DNA of 64,000 nucleotides from Mesorhizobium sp. M1D.F.Ca.ET.043.01.1.1 (GTDB lineage Bacteria > Pseudomonadota > Alphaproteobacteria > Rhizobiales > Rhizobiaceae), in the NCBI RefSeq assembly GCF_003952385.1, contig NZ_CP034444.1:3038001-3102000 (forward strand), read 5' to 3'. Of this stretch, positions 44,205 to 54,061 are shown piece after piece (positions within the stretch are counted from its first letter, which is position 1; each line of letters opens with the position of its first letter). Both the position numbers and the translations under genes were made by a program. The notes below the pieces were generated by a model, which was given only the letters and a program-made list of their open reading frames with translations, searched no databases and had not been told where the DNA came from.

Positions 44205-44819
44205 ATGGCCGACGAAGCGCTCATCGTCATCGACCTGCAGAACGATTTTTGCCCCGGCGGCGCGCTGGCTGTTGCCGGCGGCGATGAGATCGTGCCGCTG
44301 GTCAACGACCTGATCCGGCGGACCGACCATGTGATCCTGACGCAAGACTGGCATCCCGCCGGCCATTCGAGCTTCGCTTCCAGCCATCCCGGAAAGCAGC
44401 CTTTCGAGACCATCGAGATGCCCTACGGGCCTCAGACCCTCTGGCCGGACCACTGCATCCAAGGCAGCCTGGGCTCGGATTTCCATTCCGGGCTTGCCTG
44501 GACCAAGGCCGAGCTGGTGATCCGCAAGGGCTTTCGCACGGCGATCGACAGCTATTCGGCCTTCTTCGAAAACGACCATACGACGCCGACCGGGCTTGCC
44601 GGCTATCTCAAGGAACGCGGCATCGATACCGTCATCCTGGTCGGGCTCGCCACCGATTTCTGCGTCGCCTATTCGGCGCTCGACGCGGTCAAGCAGGGCT
44701 TCAAGGCGACCGTGCGGCTCGACGCCTGCCGCGGCATCGACCTCGGCGGCTCGCTCGACACGATGTTGAAACGTATGCGGGAAGCCGGCGTGACGCTCGA
44801 AGACCATTCGTCGGACTGA
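44205..44819 (+). CDS. pncA: nicotinamidase / pyrazinamidase
   Basis: This 204-residue isochorismatase-fold amidase has the catalytic triad of nicotinamidases: D10 (VIDLQNDF), K108 (VIRKGF) and C153 (ATDFCVAY). It also has the metal-site set D48-W-H50 and H54 (DWHPAGH), the feature that separates PncA from other isochorismatase relatives. It hydrolyses nicotinamide to nicotinate. AGAAGGGAGG lies just upstream of the ATG. It is divergent from the hydroxylase operon, so nicotinate is made next to genes predicted to degrade or salvage it. Confidence 0.93.
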   Translation: MADEALIVIDLQNDFCPGGALAVAGGDEIVPLVNDLIRRTDHVILTQDWHPAGHSSFASSHPGKQPFETIEMPYGPQTLWPDHCIQGSLGSDFHSGLAWTKAELVIRKGFRTAIDSYSAFFENDHTTPTGLAGYLKERGIDTVILVGLATDFCVAYSALDAVKQGFKATVRLDACRGIDLGGSLDTMLKRMREAGVTLEDHSSD

Positions 44820-44826
44820 CCCACCT

Positions 44827-46278
44827 GTGAGGCATCGAGGGGGCTTCACGATATCGGCGAAGGCGTTGGCGGCTGGCATGGCCGGCGCACTCCCGATCGC
44901 TTTTCCGCAGTCGGCTTTCGCCGCCGAGGCTCACGAACTGCCGGGCGCGGCGATGTCGTTGTGGTGGGCGCTGCCCTTTGCCGGCCTGCTGCTTTCGATC
45001 GCGACCGGACCGCTGCTGTTCCATCATGTCTGGGAACATCACTACGGCAAGATCGCCGCCGGCTGGGCTGCGCTGGTGGTGGCGCCGCTGGCGATCGGCT
45101 TCGGCATCCCGACCGCGGGCGAAGCGGTGCTGCACACACTGCTCACCGAATATATGTCCTTCATCATCCTGTTGTTCGCGCTCTACACGATTTCGGGTGG
45201 CATCCTGCTTGCCGGCAATATCCACGGCACGCCGCTGGTCAATGCCGGGCTGCTGCTTGTCGGCGCGCTCCTTGCCTCGGTCATCGGCACCACCGGCGCC
45301 TCGATGATCCTGATCCGGCCGATGCTGCGCGCCAACGACAACCGGCCGTTCAACGCCCATGTGGTGATCTTCTTCATCTTCCTGGTCTCCAACATCGGCG
45401 GCTCGCTGACGCCGCTCGGCGACCCGCCGCTGTTCGTCGGCTTCCTGCGCGGCGTCGACTTCTTCTGGACGACAGCCAATCTCTGGCGCGAGACGCTGTT
45501 CACCGGCGGGCTGGTACTCGTCATCTTCCTGGCGCTCGACATCGTCCTGCATCGCCGCGAAGGCGGCTTGCCGAAGATCAAGGACCCGACGCCGGACACG
45601 AAGGTGCGCCTGCGGGGCCTCGCCAACCTGCCGCTGCTCGCCGGCGTGATCGGCGCCATCCTGCTTTCCGCCGGCTGGAAGCCGGGCATCAGCATCCCGA
45701 TCCTCGGCGTCGGCCTCGAACTGCAGAACCTGGTGCGCGACGCGATCATCCTGGCGCTGGCCTGGCTGTCGCTTCGCGTGTCCTACAAGAGCCACAGGCA
45801 AGCGAACGGCTTCAGCTGGGGGCCGATTGCCGAAGTGGCGAAATTGTTTGCCGGCATCTTCATCTGCATCGTGCCGGTCATCGCCATCCTTCGGGCCGGC
45901 CACGACGGCGCGCTGGCGCCGCTTGTGTCGCTCGTCACCTCCGCCGACGGCCAGCCGAACAATCTGGCCTATTTCTGGCTGACCGGAGCGCTGTCGTCCT
46001 TCCTCGACAACGCGCCGACCTATCTGGTGTTCTTCGAGCTTGCCGGCGGCGATGCAAAGCACCTGATGACCGAGGCCGCCTCGACGCTTGCCGCGATCTC
46101 GGCCGGGGCGGTGTTCATGGGCGCCAACACCTATATCGGCAATGCGCCGAACTTCATGGTCTTTGCCATCGCCAGGCATCGCGGCTTCAAGATGCCCGGC
46201 TTCTTCGGCTACATGGCGTGGTCGGGCCTGGTGCTGATCCCGACCTTTTTGATTGCGGGATTCCTGTTCTTCAGGTGA
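44827..46278 (+). CDS. NhaD/ArsB-superfamily sodium:proton antiporter-like membrane protein
   Basis: This 483-residue protein has about 12 hydrophobic segments and an N-terminal hydrophobic region that could be a signal (FPQSAFAAE). Family motifs include FFIFLVSNIGGSLTPLGDPPLF near 180-200 and SSFLDNAPTYLVFFELAG near 395, with GANTYIGNAPNFMVF near 435, typical of the ion-transporter superfamily of NhaD and CitM. The GTG at 44827 lies 7 bp after pncA but has no good ribosome site; an ATG at 44878 is possible. It could export Na+ or carry an organic anion; a niacin-related anion is conceivable from context only. Confidence 0.8.
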   Translation: MRHRGGFTISAKALAAGMAGALPIAFPQSAFAAEAHELPGAAMSLWWALPFAGLLLSIATGPLLFHHVWEHHYGKIAAGWAALVVAPLAIGFGIPTAGEAVLHTLLTEYMSFIILLFALYTISGGILLAGNIHGTPLVNAGLLLVGALLASVIGTTGASMILIRPMLRANDNRPFNAHVVIFFIFLVSNIGGSLTPLGDPPLFVGFLRGVDFFWTTANLWRETLFTGGLVLVIFLALDIVLHRREGGLPKIKDPTPDTKVRLRGLANLPLLAGVIGAILLSAGWKPGISIPILGVGLELQNLVRDAIILALAWLSLRVSYKSHRQANGFSWGPIAEVAKLFAGIFICIVPVIAILRAGHDGALAPLVSLVTSADGQPNNLAYFWLTGALSSFLDNAPTYLVFFELAGGDAKHLMTEAASTLAAISAGAVFMGANTYIGNAPNFMVFAIARHRGFKMPGFFGYMAWSGLVLIPTFLIAGFLFFR

Positions 46279-46479
46279 GCCGGGAAACCACCACCGGGTC
46301 GCTCTGTTCGCGTGATCGCCGCCATCGGCCTCGAAGCTGGTGGGCCGCCGCCATCGGGGCGGCTGCGTATGCGCGGTTGGCAATTTCTGCTATGAGCGAG
46401 GCGAGAGTCCGCGATCAGGTTCGTTTCAGAGCCGAACCGAGTAAATGCTTATCGAAAACACGCCATTCCCGGGGCAACA

Positions 46480-47436
46480 ATGACCATCGAGAAGCTGCCC
46501 TATCTGTCGGCCGATTTTCTGGATGGCTTGGAGATTTCGACATCCGACGTGGTTGACGAAATCGAGCGCCAGATCATCGGTCAGAGGCAGGGCGAGGTCT
46601 GGTGCGCGCCGAAGGCGGTGGTGCTGCCGGGCGACGACCGCTACATCATGGCGACTCTCGGGGTGGCGACCGAGCCCCCGGTGCTGGCGACCAAATCGCT
46701 GGTGGTCAACCCCCGAAACCCCGAGCGGGGACTTGCAACCCTCAACTCAATCGTCACCCTTCTCGACGGCGAAACGGGGCTGCCGCTTGCCGTGGTCGAC
46801 GGCAATTGGGTGACCGCGAAGCGCACGGCCGGTCTAAGCTGCGTGGCGGCGAGGCGTCTGGCTCGGGACGGTTCGACAAGCGTCGCGTTCATCGGATGCG
46901 GCGTTCAGGCGCGCGGCCATCTCGAGGCGCTGGCTGACCTTTTTCCGCTGCAGGAGATTCGCGCCTTCAGTCGGGGCAAAAGCAGCCGCGACGCACTGTG
47001 TCGGATGGCCGAGGCGCGTGGCCTCACCGCGGTGCCGAGCGATACCGCCAAAGCGGCGGTCGAGTCGGCCGACATCGTGGTGACGACGGTCACTCTGGTG
47101 CCCGAGCCGGTTCCATTTCTGGATGCGCGTTGGCTGAAGGCAGGAGTTTTTGCCACCATGACCGATCTGGCCCTGCCCTGGTTCCCTGACACCATGGCCA
47201 GCTTCGATCGCATCGTCATCGACGACTTGGTGCAAGAGGCGCAGATGAGCAGACCGATGGTCAGGCCCGAACGCGTTGCCGGCGACTTGACGGGTCTGGT
47301 CAGCGGCGACGTGTCCGGTCGTCAAAGCCCGAGTGAGCGAACTGCTTTCGTGTTCCGTGGCATGGCGGTCGGCGATCTCGCAATAGCCGGCCTGGCATTT
47401 GTGCGCGCGAAAGCGACCGGCGCCCTGGACAACTAG
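46480..47436 (+). CDS. ornithine cyclodeaminase / mu-crystallin family protein
   Basis: This 318-residue NAD(P)-binding protein has the family pattern: CAPKAVVLPGDDRYIMATLG near 45-60, LLDGETGLPLAVVDGNWVTAKRTAG near 95-115, then the Rossmann motif VAFIGCGVQARGHLEAL near 135 and IVVTTVTLVPEPV near 195. Members act as ornithine cyclodeaminase, alanine dehydrogenase or delta-1-pyrroline-2-carboxylate / imino-acid reductase. Next to a nicotinate cluster an imine or enamine reduction is possible, but no residue decides this. Its codon choice looks slightly less GC-biased than its neighbours. Its stop directly precedes a hairpin repeat. Confidence 0.78.
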   Translation: MTIEKLPYLSADFLDGLEISTSDVVDEIERQIIGQRQGEVWCAPKAVVLPGDDRYIMATLGVATEPPVLATKSLVVNPRNPERGLATLNSIVTLLDGETGLPLAVVDGNWVTAKRTAGLSCVAARRLARDGSTSVAFIGCGVQARGHLEALADLFPLQEIRAFSRGKSSRDALCRMAEARGLTAVPSDTAKAAVESADIVVTTVTLVPEPVPFLDARWLKAGVFATMTDLALPWFPDTMASFDRIVIDDLVQEAQMSRPMVRPERVAGDLTGLVSGDVSGRQSPSERTAFVFRGMAVGDLAIAGLAFVRAKATGALDN

Positions 47437-47437
47437 T

Positions 47438-47535
47438 GCGTTTCACCGTTTCACTGAAACGGCGAAACGCCCTATCTCCTTGTTTTTGCGCAATTCCGGA
47501 CGGAAAACCGCTCACACTTTTCCTGGAATTGCTCT
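47438..47535. repeat. compound palindromic repeat: GTTTCACC hairpin plus family A copy 3
   Basis: 47438-47470 is an almost perfect 33-nt hairpin with arms GCGTTTCACCGTTTC and GAAACGGCGAAACGC. After a short spacer, 47489-47535 is a family A element. The same two modules recur in the same order at 55553-55646. Confidence 0.87.
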
Positions 47536-47558
47536 CGACTCAAAATCCGGGGCCTGCC

Positions 47559-48258
47559 TCAACCCACTCCCACATACCGCCGCACCGCCGATGGATCGGC
47601 GCGCAAGGCCTCGACATCGACCGTCTCGCGGTTGCGGCCGTTCTCGATGAATGAGACGCGGTCGGCGACCGAGAGCACGGCATCGACGCGCTGCTCGACC
47701 AGGATCGTCGAGACGCCGAGATCGCGCAGCTTCGCCACCGTTTCGCGGATCTTTGCGATCATCGACGGCATCAGCCCTTCGGTCGGCTCGTCGAGCAACA
47801 GCACCTGCGGCTCCAGGCAGAGCGCGCGCGCCATGGCCAGCATCTGCTGCTCGCCGCCGGAGAGCGTGCCGGAGCGCTGCTTCAGCCGCTCGCGCAGCAG
47901 CGGGAAAAGATCGAGGACTCTCTCACGCGTCGCCTTGCCCTTGCCGCGGGCCATCAGGCCGATCTCGATGTTCTCCGCCACCGTCATCTCGGCAAACAGC
48001 CGCCTGCCCTGCGGCACATAGGCGACGCCCGCCCTCGGCACGTCATGCGCGGCGAGCCCGGTCAATTCCGTGCCGTCCAGCCTGATCGAGCCCGCCGTGG
48101 CCGGAACCAGCCCCATGATCGCCTTCAGCGTCGTCGTCTTGCCGGCGCCGTTGCGGCCGAACAGGCAAAGCACCTCGCCCTTGTCGAGCGTGAGGTCGAG
48201 GCCGTAGAGCACCTGCACCTCGCCATAGAAGCAGTCGAGGCCGGAAATGGTGAGCGCC

Positions 48259-48266
<8 letters not shown>
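47559..48266 (-). CDS. Liv-type ABC transporter ATP-binding protein (LivF family)
   Basis: This 235-residue ATPase has Walker A FGRNGAGKTT near 36, RRLFAEMTVAENIEIG near 87, signature LSGGEQQMLAMARAL near 138, Walker B VLLLDEPTEGLMP and the His switch region near 190 (ILVEQRVDAVLSV; the usual His position reads Arg, as in other LivF proteins). It overlaps livG-type upstream gene by 8 bp and is the last gene of a five-gene minus-strand operon. Confidence 0.9.
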
Positions 48267-48983
<717 letters not shown>

Positions 48984-48984
<1 letters not shown>

Positions 48985-49946
48985 CACGGCAGCCACCCCA
49001 GCCAGCGCTGACGGATGGAGCCCAGAACGCCCTTCGGGGCGAACAGCACCAGCAGGATCAACGCGACGCCGACGATCAGCAGATAGGCGGATGTGAAGCC
49101 GCTGGTGATGTCGGTGACATAATACATGAACAGCGTGCCGATGAGCGGTCCGAGCGTCGTCGCGGCGCCGCCGAGCAGCACCCACAGCAACGGCAGGATC
49201 GAATACTGCACCGAGGCGAAGCTGGAACCGATATAGCCGAACAGCAGCGCATAGGCAGCACCGGACGCGGCGCAGATGGCGCCGGAGATAACGACCGCGG
49301 CGAGCTTGTTGGCGACCGTGTCATAGCCCAGCATCTTGGTGCGTTCCTCGTTCTCGCGAATGGCGACAAGAACGCGACCGAAGCGGGAGCGAACGATGGC
49401 CAGCGTGGCGAGCAGCACGACCGAGAACAGCGCCAGCGCGCTCATGTAGCGGACGGTAGGGCTTGTCAGGTCGAGCGAAGCGCCGCCGATGGTGATCACC
49501 CGCGACGCCTGCTGGATGACAAGGCCCTGGTCGCCGCCGGTCCAGGCGGCGAAATAGAGGATGAGCAGATAGAAGACCTGCGCGAACATCATGGTGACGA
49601 TCATGAACGCCACACCCGAGGTGCGCAGCGCTAGCAGTCCGATGACCAAGGCGAGCGCCGCGCCGCAGACGATGCCGGCAATGAAGGCCTCCGGCATGCC
49701 CCAGCCGAGATGATAGACCGTCAGCCCGGCGCCGTAGAGACCGGCGGAGAAGAACATGGCGTGGCCGAGGCTGAGCAGGCCGACATAGCCGAAGAGCAGA
49801 TTGTAGCCCATGGCGAAGACGGCCAGCGCCATGATGCGCGCGAAGAGGCCCTGGTGATAGTCGGGCAGGACGAAGTTCAGCGCGAACAGCAGCGCGATGA
49901 CGCCGACATGCAGGGCGTAGATTTTTGCCGGCGAAGCATTCCTCAT
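48984..49946 (-). CDS. Liv-type ABC transporter permease (LivM family)
   Basis: This 320-residue membrane protein has about ten hydrophobic segments and the LivM hallmarks GYNLLFGYVGLLSLGHAMFF near 47-67 and a cytoplasmic loop AIRENEERTKMLGYDT near 195. The ATG overlaps the upstream permease stop (ATGA). It forms the transmembrane pore with the LivH-type subunit. Confidence 0.9.
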
Positions 49947-50824
49947 CGCTGGACGGTCCCGAACAGGCCCTGCGGCCGGAACACAAGAACCATGGCGACG
50001 ACCAGCGTGGCGATGATCTTGGCCAGCGTCGGCGAGAAGAACACCGAGACGATGCCGTCGGAGAGGCCGATCAATATGGCGGCGACCACGGTGCCGCGCA
50101 GCGAGCCGAGGCCGCCGATGATGACGACGATAAAGGACAACAGCAGCGGGTCCTGCCCCATTAGGTAGTGGGCCTGGCTGATCGGCACGATCAGCACCGC
50201 GGCGATCGCCGCCAGCATGGCGCCGATAGCGAAGACGCCGGCATAGACGCGCTCGACCGGAATGCCGAAGGCCTGCGCCGTCTCGCGGTCATACTGGGTG
50301 GCGCGCATGATCAGGCCGATCCTGGTGCGCGTCAGCACCAGCCATGTGAGCAGGAGCAGAACCGCTGAGGCCGCAACCACCGAGAGCTTGTAGCCCGAAT
50401 AGCCGAACCAGGGCAGAAGGATGCGGTAGCTGAAGGGCGGCTCGACCGGGCGCGCCTCAGGCCCGTAGAAAGTGAGCGCCAGCTGCTGGATGATGTAGAG
50501 CATGCCGATGGTGGCGACGATGGTGCTTTCGGGATTGTAGTTCAGCCGGCGCAGCACCAGCCATTCGGCGAGAAACGCCACCAGCCCGACCAGCAAGGGC
50601 GCGATCACGAGTGCTGCGACGAAGCCGACCGCCGGATGGCCGGAAATCGCCGTCGAGACCGCCCAGGCGAGCACCGCGCCCAGCATGAAGAATTCGCCAT
50701 GGGCGACATTGACGATGCGCATGACGCCGAAGACCAGCGACAGGCCAAGCGCCGTCAGCGCCAGCACGGCGGAGGTGACGAGGCCTTCCAGGGCAGCGAG
50801 GAGGAAGTGGGGTCCGAAGTGCAT
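49943..50824 (-). CDS. Liv-type ABC transporter permease (LivH family)
   Basis: This 293-residue membrane protein has about eight segments. LivH motifs include SLVFGVMRIVNVAHGEFFMLGA near 28-50 and RATQYDRETAQAFGIPVERVY near 175-195 in the loop that meets the ATPase. It is separated from the binding-protein gene by a 159-bp gap that holds a palindromic element. Confidence 0.9.
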   Translation of the reverse strand: MHFGPHFLLAALEGLVTSAVLALTALGLSLVFGVMRIVNVAHGEFFMLGAVLAWAVSTAISGHPAVGFVAALVIAPLLVGLVAFLAEWLVLRRLNYNPESTIVATIGMLYIIQQLALTFYGPEARPVEPPFSYRILLPWFGYSGYKLSVVAASAVLLLLTWLVLTRTRIGLIMRATQYDRETAQAFGIPVERVYAGVFAIGAMLAAIAAVLIVPISQAHYLMGQDPLLLSFIVVIIGGLGSLRGTVVAAILIGLSDGIVSVFFSPTLAKIIATLVVAMVLVFRPQGLFGTVQR

Positions 50825-50839
50825 TCAGGGCGCCCTTGA

Positions 50840-50973
50840 CCCTCCCCCTTGTGGGGAGGGTGACCGCGCAGCGGTCGGGTGGGGGGTGGGGCACGAGTCG
50901 TAGCGACCCCCACCCCGTCTCATTAGCTTCGCGAGCGAAGCTAATTCGCCGACCCTCCCCACAAGGGGGAGGG
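50840..50973. repeat. palindromic intergenic element (CCCTCCCCC ends) with nested 24-bp palindrome
   Basis: Inverted ends CCCTCCCCCTTGTGGGGAGGGT (50840-50861) and the reverse complement at 50952-50973 enclose a perfect palindrome around TTAGCTTCGC/GCGAAGCTAA (50922-50945). It sits between the ABC binding-protein and permease genes and could lower or stabilise downstream expression. Confidence 0.75.
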
Positions 50974-50983
50974 TAAAGGCACT

Positions 50984-52288
50984 TCACAGCGCCTGCGTCG
51001 TGTAATCCCCTTCCGGCTCGTAGAGGCCGTCCTCGATCTTGGTCTTGTGGACGACCTTGAGCTTGCCGCCCTCGACCTTGGAGATGTTCTGGATGCCGAA
51101 GCACTGGTGGATCTTGCCGTTGAAGGTCTTCGGCCCCTGCGGATGCTCCGGTCCCTCGGCGAATTCCTTCAGCGCTTCGGTCGCCTCGACCAGCTTGGCG
51201 CGGTCTTCCGGCCCCTTGTAGCCGGCATCCTCCATCGCCTTCTTGACGACATAGAGCGTTTCCCAGCAGCCGAACATGTGCGAGGCGGTGGAGACATCCT
51301 TGGGATCGCCGACGGCAGCTCCATTGTCGTCGATGCCTACGGCGGCGCGGTAGGCCTTCTGCGCGGCGGAGTCATCGGGCTGCGCGTAGCGCGGCGAGCC
51401 TTCCCAGAAATGGCTGCCGTCGAGGAATTCCAGGCCGGGGCTGTTGATGTCGGTGGCCTCCAGCGAATCCATGAAGCCGAACAGCTGCGGCCTCTGCGAT
51501 CCGTAGAACTCGCCAAGCTCCTTGACGAAGGTGAGCACGGCCGGGCCGACCATGACGTGGTAGATGACTTCCGTCTCGGCCGGGATCTGCGGGAAGTATT
51601 TGGTGAAGGAACTCTCCGTCGGCGGGATGGCGATCTGCGCGATGACGTCGGCGCCCTGCGCCTTCAGCGCCGGCGGCAGGTAGTCGCGATGGTCGTAGCC
51701 GAAGGCGAAGTCGGGGAAGATCTGCGTCACCTTCTTGCCGGCGTTGGCCGCGATCCACGGCGCCATCGACTGGATCTGGCTCTTCACGTCGGTGATGCCC
51801 GGCTGGAAGACGTAGCGGTTGAGCTTGGTCGAGGCGACGTGGTGGCCTTCGCTGACCACGAAATAGGGGATCTTGTTCTCGCCGGCAGCGGGCGCCGAGC
51901 CGATCACGACATGCGAGAACAGCGTGCCGAAGACGATGTCGGTCTTGTGCTGCTTGGCGAACTTGCCGACCACCTCGGCGCCGCGGGCGGGGTCGGTGCC
52001 GTCATCCTCGATGACAAGCTCGACCTTGCGGCCGCTTATGCCGCCAGCGTCGTTGATCGCCTTGACCGCGGCTGCGCTCGTCTTCTCGTACCAGCGGCCA
52101 TAGGCGGCGCCGATGCCGGTGCGGTGCGACTGGAAGCCGATCTTGATCGGCGCCGAGCTCTGCGCCTGGCTGTAGCGGACGAAGCCGGGCGCCAGCGCAA
52201 GACCGGCGCCGGCCGCCATGCCCTTCAGCGCGGAGCGGCGCGAAAGCGTGGTCTTGGAGAGGTCGAAAAATCCGTTCTTGTCAGCCAT
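50984..52288 (-). CDS. Liv-type ABC transporter substrate-binding protein, Tat-exported
   Basis: This 434-residue periplasmic protein starts with a twin-arginine signal (TTLSRRSALKGMAAGAGLALA), unusual enough to suggest folding before export. The mature part is a type I Peripla_BP_6 / LivK-like fold (IKIGFQSHRTGIGAAYGRWYE, ALKAQGADVIAQIAIPP, WETLYVVKKAMEDAGYKG). The ligand is unknown. The gene shares a candidate operator with the nicotinate operons, so a niacin compound is a reasonable guess; amino acids, amides or urea are family alternatives. Confidence 0.87.
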   Translation of the reverse strand: MADKNGFFDLSKTTLSRRSALKGMAAGAGLALAPGFVRYSQAQSSAPIKIGFQSHRTGIGAAYGRWYEKTSAAAVKAINDAGGISGRKVELVIEDDGTDPARGAEVVGKFAKQHKTDIVFGTLFSHVVIGSAPAAGENKIPYFVVSEGHHVASTKLNRYVFQPGITDVKSQIQSMAPWIAANAGKKVTQIFPDFAFGYDHRDYLPPALKAQGADVIAQIAIPPTESSFTKYFPQIPAETEVIYHVMVGPAVLTFVKELGEFYGSQRPQLFGFMDSLEATDINSPGLEFLDGSHFWEGSPRYAQPDDSAAQKAYRAAVGIDDNGAAVGDPKDVSTASHMFGCWETLYVVKKAMEDAGYKGPEDRAKLVEATEALKEFAEGPEHPQGPKTFNGKIHQCFGIQNISKVEGGKLKVVHKTKIEDGLYEPEGDYTTQAL

Positions 52289-52364
52289 GTCCGTTCCCCT
52301 GTTTTTTCAGTCTTGACCAGCGATAAGGCGGCACGATCCTCCGCGCTCGGAGGACGCGAAAATT

Positions 52365-52378
52365 GCATGTGTACAAAC
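52365..52378. promoter_or_regulatory. candidate regulon operator 3 (GCATGTGTACAAAC)
   Basis: This shares the GTRTRCAAAY core with the sites at 32989 and 44021 and lies 77 bp upstream of the binding-protein start, a similar distance. It is the least conserved of the three. Confidence 0.4.
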
Positions 52379-52426
52379 TAAATCACCAAAGCCATGGCCT
52401 GGCAAGCGAGCTTCGCTGGGACACTC

Positions 52427-53863
52427 TCACCCGGCAGTCGGCGTGGCAAGCAGCCATAGGCCGAATATCGTGTAGGCGATCATCAGAAACGTCAGCGGCA
52501 GCTGGCTGAGCGCCGCGCGGGACGGTTGCGGATGCAGGCGCCAGGCGAGCCCGTGCGCGATCAGCACCGCAAGCACGTGGCCGGCGATGATGACGCCGGC
52601 CTGGCAATTCCACAGCCACCAGGCCGATCCGGCGCCGGCCACGACACCCGCCTCGACCACCATGTCGGCGGTGCCGAAAAGGTCCCAGCCGAGCGCGAAA
52701 GGATCGGACAGCGCAGCCAGCGCGTATTGGCCGCCAACCAGCAGAGCTGCGAGGTAGTGGGCGATGTGATAGGCGAGCGCGATCGGCACGATCGACCACA
52801 CCAGCAGGCCGGACGCCTCGCCGAATGAATGCCCGCCGCCGGCAAGGCGCTGGCCGAGGAAGACCGCCAGCGCGAAGATCGCCGCCAGCAAGACAAAAGT
52901 CAGCACGAGGCCGAAACTGCCGCTGCCGATCAGCGCGGTGCGGCCGGGAAACTCCAGCGGATTGATGCCGAACAGGCCGAGCCAGAAGAAGGTTTTGGAC
53001 AGGCCGTCGAAAGATACCGAAGACAAGGCCAGCAAGAGAAAGGCCGTGCCGCTTGCCGGCAGCGAGGACGCGGCCAGCAGCTTCGAGCCCGGCCAGCCGA
53101 GTCCGAGCCGGCCTTGCTCGCGCTGGAAGGGCGCGAAGCGGGCGACCATGGAGAAGAAGATCGTCAGGAATTCGCCGCGCCGGCTCCAGTCCTCGTAGCC
53201 GAAGGCCAGCATGGCGACGGCGCTGAACAGCCAGTAGAGGCCGGCAGCGAGGGCCAGGCGGGACGGATCGTCGGGCGCCGGGTCGATCAGCTCGAACCAG
53301 GCAAAGGCGAGGAACAGCGCGAAGGCGGGCCAGAGGCCGAGCCGTGAGGGCAGACGTTGCGGGGTTTCGCTTCCGCTTTTGCCGACAAGCAGGGATACGA
53401 CGCGCCACGGCCCGTACCAAGGGTTGAGCCAGGACCAGAGGTCGCCGAAGACGCCCTGCAGCAAGGTGAAGCCGGCCCAAAGCAACGTCCAGATCACCAG
53501 CGGCAAAGGGTTGGAGAGCGGATCGCGGCTGCCGAAAATGCCGGCCGCAACCAGTACCGCGAAGCCGGCAAAGGAAAGCAGGCTGACGATGGTGCGTGGC
53601 GCGTCGCCGAAGGTGAACAGGGAGAAGCGCCGACGCCAGAAATTGTCGAGGGCCGCCGGCGGCAGCAGCACCAAGACGAGGAAGCTGACCGCCACGGCAA
53701 AAGCGCCGCCGGCGATGTAATAGCCGGTCGGCAGAAGGAGAACGTGGCCGCGGTCGGAGGCATGGGCCAAGGCGGGGATGGGGAGGAGCAGGGTGAAGGC
53801 GGCTACGAGAGCCAATCGCGAAGGTTGGCGCCCTGCGGCGCCCCCCTCTGTCCTGCCGGACAT
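52427..53863 (-). CDS. polytopic membrane protein, function unknown
   Basis: The protein of about 478 residues has a signal-like start (LALVAAFTLLLPIPALAHAS) and roughly ten hydrophobic segments, with motifs GHVLLLPTGYYIAGGAF, LWSWLNPWYGPWR near 165 and LAYHIAHYLAALLVGGQYALA near 390. Relatives in rhizobia are, from memory, sometimes labelled fenitrothion hydrolase, a label I would not trust. The start is unclear: the frame continues through a type B repeat element to a GTG at 54052, 9 bp after pncB. The ATG at 53863 lies inside the repeat, and a TTG just before the signal peptide is possible. Confidence 0.6.
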   Translation of the reverse strand: MSGRTEGGAAGRQPSRLALVAAFTLLLPIPALAHASDRGHVLLLPTGYYIAGGAFAVAVSFLVLVLLPPAALDNFWRRRFSLFTFGDAPRTIVSLLSFAGFAVLVAAGIFGSRDPLSNPLPLVIWTLLWAGFTLLQGVFGDLWSWLNPWYGPWRVVSLLVGKSGSETPQRLPSRLGLWPAFALFLAFAWFELIDPAPDDPSRLALAAGLYWLFSAVAMLAFGYEDWSRRGEFLTIFFSMVARFAPFQREQGRLGLGWPGSKLLAASSLPASGTAFLLLALSSVSFDGLSKTFFWLGLFGINPLEFPGRTALIGSGSFGLVLTFVLLAAIFALAVFLGQRLAGGGHSFGEASGLLVWSIVPIALAYHIAHYLAALLVGGQYALAALSDPFALGWDLFGTADMVVEAGVVAGAGSAWWLWNCQAGVIIAGHVLAVLIAHGLAWRLHPQPSRAALSQLPLTFLMIAYTIFGLWLLATPTAG

Positions 53864-54005
53864 CTCCCCCACTTGGGGGGAGATCAGCAGTTTCGTCGCC
53901 GGCTTTCCGCCCTCAACGTCGGAGATTGGCGAAGGCGGAGATGAGAGAGCAATCTCCCCCCTTGTGGGGGAGATGTCCGGCAGGACAGAGGGGGGCGCGA
54001 AGGAA
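53838..54005. repeat. 168-bp element with long terminal inverted repeats (type B), copy 2
   Basis: Its ends (GCGCCCCCCTCTGTCCTGCC and reverse complement) match copy 1 at 30590-30764; the interior has diverged but keeps the CTCCCCC hairpins. It lies between pncB and the membrane-protein gene and supplies an open frame fused to the latter's N-terminus. Confidence 0.85.
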
Positions 54006-54061
54006 CTCAGCCTATCCAACTCTGCCGTCTCGCGTGGCGAAACGGGAAGCACCCGCCACCC

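Noticed and set aside
44701-46383. 560-codon minus-strand ORF opposite the antiporter
   Set aside because: Low-complexity Arg/Gln/Asp-rich antisense frame; the plus strand encodes clear membrane segments.
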